From contig NC_079242.1 in NCBI RefSeq assembly GCF_028009165.1, positions 4,712,001 through 4,776,000 on the forward strand: a stretch of DNA of 64,000 nucleotides, read 5' to 3'. The stretch is from Akanthomyces muscarius. Its lineage: Eukaryota > Ascomycota > Sordariomycetes > Hypocreales > Cordycipitaceae. The number at the start of each line of letters is the position of its first letter. Positions within the stretch are counted from its first letter, which is position 1. A program made the position numbers and the translations under genes. Of the stretch, positions 9,019-19,384 are shown piece by piece. The notes under the pieces were generated by a model. That model saw only the letters and a program-made list of their open reading frames with translations, did not search any database and was not told where the DNA came from.

Positions 9019-10985
9019 TCATGTCCTGCTGTGGCGTGGGTTGACGGGCTCGATGCGATCGGCATCGTCCGTCGTTACGGCCTGGCCGACGAGTCCAGGG
9101 CGCGCCACCGAATTTCGTGGCCATCCAAGCGGCATGTTGGAGAGTCGGCGTGTGCTGTTGCTGCTATCTCTGCGCACACGGTTGACGGTCACAGGCATGT
9201 CCTCCATGGCCTTTTCACTAATGTGGGAGCTACGATCGCTGACGTAGCCCGTCGTTGTCTGCACGCCCTTTTCATCCACCGGCGAGCTGCGACGGCCCCT
9301 GGCTGCCGCGCCGACCACGCCGACGCCTGCTCCAGCGGCCGCCCCGCCAGCCATGGTGGACTTGAAGTTGGCAATCGATCCCTTGACTTGGGCCACGATT
9401 TTCTTATCCGATGTCTCGTCAAAGAGCAGCCAGGCGACGGCGCCCAAAATACCACTCAAGATGGCCATTGTGATGAAAGCGGCAGCAGCCTTCATCCCGG
9501 CAGTTGGAGGGTCGAAAGTCGGGATCGGATTCTTCTTGCCAATATCACTGGAGCCTGCATTGGGATCGCCCTTGCTGGTGCCTCCTGAATCGGCTGTCAG
9601 CGGCGCTGCGCGGTCCTTGATGGTGGTGGCTAGAAGGACCTCCAAGGCGGCCATCTGTTGGCCAACGCCAGTGGACCCGTCATATTTGCCTTCGTTCCTC
9701 GCCCATTTCAATCCACACATTCTGCCATTGTCGCCTCCGACGCATTGATTCACGGCGGCCTTGGCCGAGGCCTTGAGATAGGGCATCACGGTGTCGTACA
9801 CGTCGGGAGCCCATTGGGTGGCAGCAGCGAGCCATCGAGATAAGTAGGCCTTGAAGGATTGCTGGTCGATGTTGCAGCGGTCGACGGGCTCGCAGGCGAC
9901 CTCGGACATGATGTCGTTGTTGTCGCCGACGAAAAAGACCTGGGAGCCTTTGATAAGGCCATCGAGGCGGTCTTTCCAGGCTTTGGACTCGGTGTGGTTG
10001 TACATGGCGGCTGCGCCGAGAATGAAGCCGCCGGCATTGTACGAGAACTGATACGGGCTATAGGTGGTGCAGTTGCTACCGATGGCGGCGCCGTCAATGA
10101 CGTAGTATGTTTCGTTGTTGATGAATCCAGTCCCCCACATCCAGTCCCAAGTCCTTTCGGCCCAGTCGGCGTAGGTTTGATTTCCGGTGTAAAGGGCGAG
10201 TCGAGCGCCGAGAGCGAAGAAGCAGGCCTGAGAAATTGAGTTCTTGGGAAAAGATTAGCTGCCAATACATCGGCCAAGATCAATGTCGGCGCAAGATAGC
10301 ATACCTTGTAGTCATAACCTTTGTTCCATTGGTAGATCTGCCAGCGCAGGCCACCGTTACAATCGGCCGTGTCCCATCGAGCAGCCTGGGTGTTAAAGAC
10401 GGCCTGGGCAAGCTCGAGCCACTGGGGCTTGTCTGCAGGTGGATTGGGAAAGTTGTATTCGGCGGCGGACATGACAGCAAGGCCCCAGAAGCCTTGGTCA
10501 TCGTTACCCTCGGTTAGGGTCTGGTTGTTGGGCATGTAGTCTCTGTTGGTGCCGACCTGGAAGAGCAGACCCTCGCTGACTAGGTCGTTGTATTCGTCGT
10601 CTCCGGTGTAATACCAGTAATCGATGAGGGCGCCCAGCATGGCACCGGCTTCCCACCCTGTTTCAACTCGTTAATACCAGACCAGTGAGGTAGGCTGTGG
10701 GGTGCGACGAACAATAGTATGGTGAGGGGAGCAGGCCTGGTGTGCCACCGGGCTTGTTGCCAGAGTAAAAGGAAAGCATGTCGTCGGCGAGGCCCTTGGC
10801 GGTATCTTTTACGGATTCTGTGTTGTATGGTCAGCACGGCCGAGGGGCTGGGCTCGGTGTCAAAACATACGCTCAGAAGTCATATCCAAGGTGTAGCCAG
10901 AAGCATGGACAAGACGGCCAGCAACGAGCAGCGAAGCTGTGAGGACGCGGGCAAGCCGCGATCCTCTGGATATGGCGCCAAACAT
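9019..10985 (-). CDS. DCW1: GH76 Dcw1/Dfg5-type cell-wall mannosidase-like protein
   Basis: Four exons on the minus strand (10985-10871, 10817-10713, 10657-10305, 10242-9019) give about 598 residues. A signal peptide ([15 protein letters not shown]) is followed by the family opening [17 protein letters not shown]. Next come the block [31 protein letters not shown], the adjacent acidic pair in [10 protein letters not shown] (the catalytic Asp pair of GH76), [10 protein letters not shown], and [11 protein letters not shown]. Dcw1/Dfg5 proteins process GPI glycans to crosslink mannoproteins into the wall and are needed for polarised growth. Here the catalytic domain is followed by one transmembrane helix ([18 protein letters not shown]) and a basic Ser-rich tail of about 110 residues, so it is probably a type I membrane protein and not only GPI-anchored. 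Paralogues are usual in fungi, so Dfg5 is an equally valid name. Confidence 0.88.
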
Positions 10986-13712
10986 GACAATTTCAGCAAT
11001 TGCAACTTATATGTTGAGTAGAAATGCGAGTGTATTTTGAGGAGAAGTCGCGGTTTTCACAATCCGGGCGGCAGAGATGGGCCCATCGGTTGGAGTGCTG
11101 CGGTCCAAGACGAGTCAAGCGTGGAGCGCCGAAAGTTTGTTAAGCGGGTGGCTGTGGCGAGATGGTGTCGTCGGGTGCTGTTGATGGTGGGTGTTTGGGG
11201 TCAGCATGGACGAATTGTCGAGGGAAAAGGGTTATGGTCGCGGATATGGTGAGAACATGGCATCTGTCAAGGGGATGAGAAGAAGAGGGATGGAAGCGGA
11301 TGGGAAAGAAGCAAAACCGACGTCAGAAGCACAGAGTAGGTACCTAAGAGACGAGGCTTTGGGGGCGGCTGGTTGTGCGGGCAATGAACGGGTGAGCTTG
11401 AGTGGCAGGTCTTGGATGGAGGTCGTGGTGGGGACGAGTCCAGGACTGCCACTGGACCGGAGCAGCGAAAGCGGAAAGGCGCTGGAGCTAGCCCGCCAGC
11501 CCACTATTATGGTTGGAAATAGGCTGTCGGGAGGCGCTATAAGCTTGCGCCGCTACCAGTACCTAGTGCTGGAGCGGCCTGTCGTTACGAGGAGCCCTGG
11601 AATAGCGCCAAACGATGGCAGGGATCAGGCGGACGATCCGGGGACCCAGGTGCATTGCCAGCCTGCAGTCGACGGTAGAGGCTGGGAGGGAGGTACGTAG
11701 TAGTAGTACATGTGCCACGCACCCACCCTTGTGGCACATGTATCTCGAGGCTCTCCAGGTCGGTACGTCGGGACGGTTGGTGGTGGTCAGACACAGAATA
11801 CAAAGACGGCACGGCAGCCCAAATGCATAGCCCAAATGCATACATGCAAATGCAGAAGAAAAAAAACCCCCCCGAAAAGCATACCAACAAACACAGCACT
11901 TTTCCCATATATTTTGTCTAGCGCATGCACTCGGGAAAAGCAAGAGCCGCGCCGTGCCATCCCTAGTGGCTGCAACCAGACCCGACCCCTCCCTCTCTCC
12001 CGCACACGGCCACGCCGCCTGAAGAAACACTTGATGGAATCATGGAGCCACTGAGAGCCACCCAGCCACCACCACTTGCCTGCGCCGTAGCCTCGCTGAG
12101 CAGCCCGTTTGCCCGCCCCAAGCCCGTTGTAGAGCTGGTGGAGCGGCATCAGCCCATGGCCAGAGCGATACGAGCTACCAGAGAGGCGCTGCCTCGCAGG
12201 GAGGGGGTTGTAGTGGGTTTATACGAGCCTTCTCAGCACTTGCTCAAGGAGTTGGGAACATGCTGAGAACGTGCTTCTTATTAAACGATTTATTATCCGT
12301 ATGCGTAATCAAAAAAAAAATCCACGCACGCTCGTCAGGCTGGCGGGCGATGACCCAGTTTGCAGCATTGAGAATCAAGGTTCTGGAAATTACAGTGCAC
12401 TACAGACTCTCTTGCTCGGCGCCGGGGGGGTGATAGATGGCTGGCAAGGCAAAGCAGAGACAATGATGTGGTGCGACGTAAATAACCATAAAAGCAAGGA
12501 TAACTCGGTCTTCTCCGTACTCTATGCCTTTAGCTAGCTTCTCTCTGTTCACTTTTGTTTGAAGCCTGGCCTGTCTTGCTGTCCGCTGTTGTCCTGTGTC
12601 CAACACAGCCAGGCACTGCGGAATGCGGCCCCAGTGTTGAGAGTCGCATGTCGCTGTAAATTGTCGTGGAAGCCGCAGGCTTGATCAGTCTTGCTTCATT
12701 CATGAAACTCGGCACCAAAGCAGATGCAAATCGCGATGCCGAGCCTCCTCTCATCACCCGCTCCATGCCCCGGGATACGAGTGTCTTTTGGCTGGCTTGG
12801 TCGTGGCGCTTCTTAGTTGATCCTCTCTGTGTGTCCATCATCCAGGGCCTACGTCAGCGCCTCCGACAGCGCCTCCGAAATAGTTCTGTGAGCTTTTGAT
12901 ATTTTCCCCGCACCAATGATGTGAGGTTGACCCGCACAGGAGCTTCAGGCATGCTTTGTCCGTCTCTCTCATAATGCGCTATTGGGCTTTTCATCAAACG
13001 ACTACTCATGCACGACCCAATGCAAGGAATATGATCATCTCACAGCATAGAAAGGAACAGGGTCACACTCAGTCGTCTCTGGTTCCTTGTTTCAACCCCA
13101 TCAGGAACGGCAAAAAGCCGGATGTTGTCCCTGCGTTTACACAGCATCCATTCAAGCTCTGTTTGTGTCACAAATGGACCTGCATGGCACGCGCGCACTT
13201 CCGGTAGAAAGCGGACATGCAGCTTTTCCCCAACATTTATTGTGTCACAGAAGCTCCTCCAATCGAGTTTCGCCCCCTCTCGATCGCCTCGGCCGTGTTC
13301 CCTCCAAGATCCGGCTAGCTCAAGATAAGCCTACCTACATGGCTTTCCCGATCTTAACACACTGACGGCAACCAATAGGGAAGGCTCCTACTATACCTCA
13401 CTCTATATAACCTCTAGAGGTCCACTCCTACAAAATGTTACCAAAAAGGATCAGAAGAAAAGCTAAAGTAGCTAAGAATTACACCTTGGATGATAGCACA
13501 ATCATTTCTCGGGCGACAAAGGCTGTGTCCAGGCCGGCTACACGTGGACGGTTGTTAGCAAACGTGCTTGTAACGGTCCAACCCGGTTTCAAAACGTATC
13601 TTTGATATAACGCACATGACATATTGTTCTCTGACTTGCCAGGTATAGCCCTATCTCAATGCAGTTGTATGTACCCGCTAAAGATGTCTGCTCAGCAGTG
13701 CCATCACGAGCA
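10986..13712. other. Long gene-free stretch upstream of GH76 gene
   Basis: About 2.7 kb with no supported coding sequence. Open frames at 11191-11700 and 11563-12030 overlap antisense and have no domains. The proximal part probably holds the GH76 promoter and leader. A short imperfect repeat (CAGCGCCTCCGA, twice) lies near 12853-12877. An unspliced or non-coding transcript cannot be excluded. Confidence 0.45.
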
Positions 13713-14519
13713 TCACACTTCAAAAACAGATTCGTCTCCATCGTCTATCTCGTCTTCCAACAAAACATCCTCTTCCAATAGCATCTCAAGTTCCTCACCG
13801 TCATCATAATGACCGAAAGCTCTCTCGCCTTGGAGGCGCTTGTTGGAAAGCTGTTCTCCGTTATGAAGACGACGCTTTCGTAGAATTCGATACTCCACGG
13901 CAAAGATGCGCATCCCGGTAAGCCCGACACGACCTTCTCGGCCCGTTTCCCGGCTATTCTTGTACTGTCCTTCCAGAGGTAGATCTACTCCCGGGAGACC
14001 GGCCACTGCAAGAGCCTCCTTTGTAGGTACCTTCGTGTCAATACTGAAAGAGGAAATCGATGAACTGCTCTCGGTGAAGTCGATTTTACCCGTAACAAGC
14101 AATCCCGTGATGAGATATGCTTTTCTGCGTACCCAGTCCAGTTGACGTACTTCAGTTTCGATTCCCGGATGCTGTTCAAGTCGTCTGAAGACCTGATCAT
14201 GCTTATCAATGGAGTATCTAGTGACCTGGCTAGCTTCAATTTCAGGTGACGTTGCGCCACTTCTGGCGAACAAGGCGTCGAAGACGTCTGTAAGCTTGCC
14301 GTAGAGTTTGGTGCCTTGCTGGGATCTGAGAATTTCCGATACATCAGAGTAGCCGTTATCCACGCCAAATTTGTCTCCTCGAATAGGCTTAGCATCATCT
14401 GGACCATAAGAGCTCTGTGGAAAAGCATAATCCGTAACCACTCTTCCCAGCCATTCTTCCGGTGCATCGGTCCGGATAGTGCCGTGGCTACCCAGCAGAA
14501 AGAAGGATGGTTTTGACAT
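13713..14519 (-). CDS. Fungal gasdermin-like pore-forming protein (RCD-1/HET-Q1 type)
   Basis: Intronless, 268 residues from ATG 14519. This start was preferred over an upstream in-frame ATG at 14678 because family members open directly with the MSKPSFFLLGSHG-type strand. Features shared with fungal gasdermins as I know them are an N-terminal strand with a basic/acidic turn (IRTDAPEEWLG, residues 15-25), an amphipathic helix around IDKHDQVFRRLEQHP (104-118), the strand AYLITGLLVTGKIDF (134-148), and IFAVEYRILRKRRL closing the core (205-218). A basic linker (216-233) leads into a strongly acidic tail (239-268), the position of the autoinhibitory extension that protease cleavage removes in this family. 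Predicted role: a cytosolic executioner that permeabilises membranes after cleavage. It is divergent from the CHAT-protease NLR at 15548, the partner arrangement typical of fungal gasdermins. Assignment is by pattern recognition only. Confidence 0.78.
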   Translation of the reverse strand: MSKPSFFLLGSHGTIRTDAPEEWLGRVVTDYAFPQSSYGPDDAKPIRGDKFGVDNGYSDVSEILRSQQGTKLYGKLTDVFDALFARSGATSPEIEASQVTRYSIDKHDQVFRRLEQHPGIETEVRQLDWVRRKAYLITGLLVTGKIDFTESSSSISSFSIDTKVPTKEALAVAGLPGVDLPLEGQYKNSRETGREGRVGLTGMRIFAVEYRILRKRRLHNGEQLSNKRLQGERAFGHYDDGEELEMLLEEDVLLEDEIDDGDESVFEV

Positions 14520-15547
14520 TATGGTGCCCTTATGACCTGCTTCTTTTCTTCTCCCTTTTATTCTATGTGTTTCGAATAAGTCGGCCGGGGAGGTTTTGAA
14601 GCTTTGCTCTGCTGTCCAAGGCTGACCTGTCGAGGCCGTGGCTTGATGCAGAGGACGGAATAATCTTTTGATATACAAAAAGAAAAAAGCGCTAGACGGG
14701 AGATGCGAGCCAGAGATGTATGGTTACCAAGGAGGCAGGCGAATACGGTGGTGGAGCGGAACAGTGCGGCGAGACAAATGAGGGGTAATTGTCTTGACTG
14801 CATAGTGAGTGGTAGTTGGACGATGTGTGCCCAACCATAACTACCTTGTTTGCTCGTCACCCGCTTGTGCATGGCCAGGTTAAGGAGGTATTACCGTATT
14901 AGTTGTGGTAGTCCCGTAGTTAGCACTGGCTACCGTTGTAGCACCACTTTTCTTTGGCGTAATTTCGCCACGGCTAAAAGAGGGGATCTCTGCCTCGGAG
15001 ATGGCGTAACTATTCTATGCACTTATGGTTCCCGTCTCCCAACCGTAGCCAGTTAGTGAATATACCCATCTTGGTGACGAAAGCCGACAGTAGTATTCAA
15101 GCGCGGAAATAGCACACCGTGTTCAGTGACTATTGTGATCCACCTGGTAATTTCATGAAATCTGTAACAAGGCAGACTCGTGTTAGTCCGAGAGGTAATT
15201 TCTCTTCGCAGCGGTTGTCCAGCACTTCCATTGGACACCTCTAGCCGCCCATCCCCAAAAAGTAAGCCTGCAGCTTCAGCTTTCAGCGTAGCATTTCAGC
15301 CTTTGGGCTCCGATTTAATTTGCTTACTACATCAACGTTATTCCGCCTGTTCCTGTGCCTGGTATTTTCGCCCTCCTACCTCCTTAGTGCTCTTGCCATC
15401 GCTGCTACCTACTCTGCATCATCTCAGAGACACAAAATTGGCCGAGAGCCCAGCTACGGCGCATCTACTCCATCCACGGATACAGCATCGAATCTTAGTG
15501 GCCTAGGTGGCTATGAGCCTGGTTGTTTGCGTGCAGATCAGCTCACG
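14520..15547. promoter_or_regulatory. Divergent intergenic region of the gasdermin/CHAT pair
   Basis: About 1.03 kb between the two start codons. Part is open in the gasdermin frame (to 14678) and part in the CHAT frame (from 15320), but neither extension carries family sequence. The right-hand extension would begin with a hydrophobic signal-like stretch, unexpected for a cytosolic NLR. The region presumably carries both promoters. Confidence 0.5.
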
Positions 15548-18500
15548 ATGGACGCTCCGACGAAAACAATCGAAATCCACGGGCTTCCACAAAACGAAGA
15601 TGAAAATGAAAGAAAAGAGCCGGTCGTTCGGATAACTTGCAATGGAAACAGCCAAGTCGTTGTCATACCGTCAGAGTTTATACCAGAGGGAGATGGCTAC
15701 CTTCTATCATACCTGCGCTGGAACATCGAAGATTATGCGACGAAAGACCCATTTAAACGCATTGCACACTACGAACTTGAGAAGAAGCTGGCAAGCTACA
15801 TCTCCACTCTCATTGAACTTGTTCTCTCGCCACTAAAGCAACCCAACGATTTGCGGGGGAGCACAATCATCATCAAGGTATTAGACAGCTCCACAGCACC
15901 CTCTTCATCGTTAGCTATAAAAACCGGTGCAAACATTGTCCCATTGATGCAATGGGAGTGCCTCGAACAGATGAACATGTGGCCCGCCGAGGCGGCACCC
16001 AAAGTGGTCTCTGTACTCCGCTGCACGATTTGCGATCAGCATCGTAACCCCACCGGGGACGGTGCATCAATGCCGCCTTTTAGTGCCTATCAAATGCATG
16101 AACCTATGCGCCGAGTCTTGGCTCTGAGTGCTCGACCGAAAATTGCGGCCGACATCCCCCATCGCCTCATTACACGAACTATCTACGAAGTTGTTCAGTC
16201 GATACAGAGCAAGGTCGACTCGGTGGTTACACTTGATGTAGCTCGACCTGGAAGCCTTAAAGCTCTGAAAAAATCTCTGGATTCCCGCCCCTGGGGGTAT
16301 TATGACATAATTCATCTTGATGTTCACGGCGTCGCAGACGAGCAGAGGTAGGTTGGTTTCGCCAAGATGTCTCCAATGCATATACAACGTGTCTTCATCA
16401 AGTTTCGACGGCTAACTGAAATTCTTTATCAGTGCCACTCTACTTCTCTGCGATGATAAGGAAAGCAGTAAAGTGCACCATGTTCAGGCAATAGAACTTG
16501 CAAACGTCCTCCAAGCGCATGGCGTCCGATGCGTCATCACGAACGCTTGCCAGTCGGCCGCATTCAGCCACAATTTTGCAAGGACGTTGGTTCAACACGG
16601 TGCCTCGATGGTTTTAGGGATGCAGTACAAACTTCTAGAGTCTGCTGCAGAGGTTATGGTTCGTTCCATCTATCAAGATCTGTTGGATCTTGGACGGTCT
16701 GTGCCTGAAGCTGTCCTCCACGCTCGATGGCAGATGAGAATGAACCCGGACCGGCGTACCAAGTACAACGGTACTGTTCGAGTACTAGACTTCATGAGTC
16801 CTGTCCTATTTATGAGTAGTAGTTTGCTGGATCGAAAAGTGGACATTCGGCCCTTTCCAACAACGGTAGCAGATGATGATAATTCCCGAAAACGAAAACC
16901 ACGGGAAACATTGGTCGGCCGAGAATCCGCTATCTTGAACCTCGAAAACGACCTCCTCAGCTGCAACAACTTAATGTTCATCAGTGGCGCTGCCGGTTCA
17001 GGCAAATCTGCCCTGGCAGAACATGTTTCCTGGTGGTGGAAGGCAACAGGCATGGTGGCCGCGGTGCTCAAGATTGATTTTGCTACTTTCAGATCCGTCA
17101 AATGGTCTAGTATGATTGAGTTCCTCTGTTCCCAGGTCAGGGAGGAAATTGTAACGGACGAAGCCACACTGTCCAAGTACCTCACAGATAATCCGTGTCT
17201 CGTCGTGTTCGACAGCATAGATGAGCTAGAACCTACTACCTCTCTCGTCAACGCCATCTCGAGCTTCACAAAGCCGATACGCAAATCCTTTAAACGAACA
17301 GATACAGGCTCTTTTTTACTTTTTCTTGGGCGAGATGACAAGTCCGCCATTCGAAAGAGGACTGCAGCAGACCCACTGCATCTAGGCAAATTGAATCTGG
17401 AGTCTAGCCTGGAATTCTGTGCCAGCATACTAAAAGACAAAGGGAGAGATTTCGCCGGTGCTGACTCTAGAAGTGCTCACCATTTAGAGCAAATAGTTGT
17501 CCTCTTGGAACGCAATCCATTGGCTATGAAAATCGTCATGTTGGATTTCGACAGGCATGCCTCACTTGACATATCACAGTATTATGAACGCCTCACGTCA
17601 AACAAGGAGATTCAAATCGACAGTACTGTGATTTCTGAGCGCGCGGTTCAAGAAGCGTTCCGGTTAATTGAAACGCCGTGGGGGTTTCATTCATTTCAGC
17701 TTCCCGGCACTCCCATGACCTATCTCAGCCCGTTCTGGACAGTGATACCAGCAAATTTAGCGTCATATTGGAAGTTTCTTCATCTTGCACACTGCCGTGT
17801 GCAAGCTGCAAAACTCCACGCAAAGTCCCCCCCACCATCTGTTCTCAAAGCCGCGGCGCAAGAAATGGACGACGTTGAGTATGACTTTTTCCACAAGGTC
17901 ACTCTATCTGAGCTATGGGATCCCCTGGAGTTGGAGAGCTTGGACGCCGAATTCAGCACTACACTGTCCTGTATTTCTCGATCGGGGTTTCTGGACGACA
18001 AGTCGTTTGTGGACTTTGGGCCATCCGAAGCCACAAAGAACAAATATTTTACAATAAGCCCCATTGTAACAATATGTTTGAGGGCGCTGATAAATCATGA
18101 ACGGGGTATTGCAGAATGCAATGATCTCATCGCGACTGCTTTTCAACGGTTCTGTCGATGGCGGTATCAGCTTACATACGACAGCAACGGCGGTAACAGC
18201 TTATGTCCGAATCCGGCCAATCAGTCGCAAAAGAACCAGCTGTCCTATGAGGCGGAGAACATCATAACTACGATGAATTTCATGTTTTCAACGACATTCA
18301 ACCCTTATAACTGGCATTTCATATACCACAGAATACATAGCGACTTTGCCGGTTATCACCTGCGCTTACTGACCGTGGTTATCCCTGTCTTAGAACGTGG
18401 GATAGACCATTATACAGCAGCACTCCAGGAACTCAAGCCGAACACCTTGAGTCGATACTGGAATAGAGTATTATGGACTGGGCTGAGAATTAAACTGAAA

Positions 18501-19205
18501 ATGCTTCCCAAAAGGCACAGTTCGCAGGATCCGGGTACTTTTAAATATTCTCTCTTCTTCGCAACCCTGGACTGCTGTTTTGCGCTACTTGGATCGGCGA
18601 CACTGTATGCAGATTATGCGGGATTCGAAATTTCCAAATACCAAGTTCAAGCAAAGCATTTGTTACGACTTGCTAAGTCTGACCATCGAAGCGAGAAGGC
18701 GAGAACATTGCTGGAGTCTATGGAGATATTGGGAAAGGTATATACAGACATTGAACTGAAAGGCCCTAAATTCGAAAAGGTTCGGTTATTAGCCAATGTG
18801 CAGAAGCAAAAGAGAATGGGTCTCAACATGACCGATATAGGAACGGCTCTGACTGGCTCATTAGAACGGGCGTTGGAATATGATGAGAACCTCCCTACCG
18901 AGGAGGTAACTATCCGTGACGAACAGGCTCATAAGCTTCTCGAACAAGCTTATGAGAACTATGGAAACCACACCCAGCCCGTTCTAATTTATCGTCTGCA
19001 TATGGAGTTGTTCATGTACGCCCTTCATGACTGGAAGGAGGGTGAGAGTTGGGAAACCGGAAAACTAGATCGTGCTCTAGTACATGTAAAGGCAATGCAT
19101 GATATTTGTTCTAGGCTTTCCCCAGAAGAACCTTGGGCAACTGTTTTACGGCAGCTTAACCCACTGAAAGAGGATTTTGATTATCTCTTTAATACTACTA
19201 TATAG
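15548..19205 (+). CDS. CHAT caspase-like protease fused to a STAND (NLR-type) NTPase
   Basis: Two exons (15548-16347 and 16433-19205), with an 85-bp intron carrying a GCTAAC branch site, give about 1190 residues. The CHAT domain (roughly residues 170-400) has the catalytic dyad context: HLDVHG with H260 and NACQSA with C306, then HGASMVLGMQYKLL and the SVPEAVLHAR helix. A P-loop NTPase follows from about 435: LVGRE, Walker A GAAGSGKS (452-459), Walker B LVVFDSIDEL (D527), an arginine-bearing strand LFLGRDD, and a GLPLA-like RNPLAM (about 626). The C-terminal 500 residues are helical without canonical TPR, ANK or WD repeats. CHAT domains are caspase-fold cysteine peptidases of the separase/caspase clan. 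On an NLR switch next to a gasdermin, this is expected to sense a cue, oligomerise and cut the gasdermin. No frame damage is seen. An upstream in-frame ATG at 15320 is possible but less likely. Confidence 0.87.
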
Positions 19206-19384
19206 TTAGAATTATCACTGTCTACTTTTGTAAAAGAGAGTATATTATTGTTAATACTCTAGTAAGCTCCTGCGACTTTAGCCACTACCCATGTTTGTAA
19301 CCCTGTGCGCATTGGCGCTCGCCAGCTTGTCGAAGGCGCTCAAAACAAATGACCTCAGCGAATCAGTCGATGCTTTGGTATAAG
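19206..19384. other. Degenerate sequence between CHAT gene and NLR remnant
   Basis: Short open pieces with no domain. Probably the eroded 5' part of the NB-ARC gene that follows. Confidence 0.4.

Noticed and set aside
11191..11700. 169-residue open frame upstream of the GH76 gene
   Set aside because: No domain; overlaps an equally long antisense frame; likely leader or promoter sequence.
15320..15547. Upstream in-frame start giving the CHAT protein a signal-peptide-like N-terminus
   Set aside because: A secreted NLR-type protease makes little sense; the internal ATG at 15548 starts the polar region that looks native. Not excluded without transcripts.
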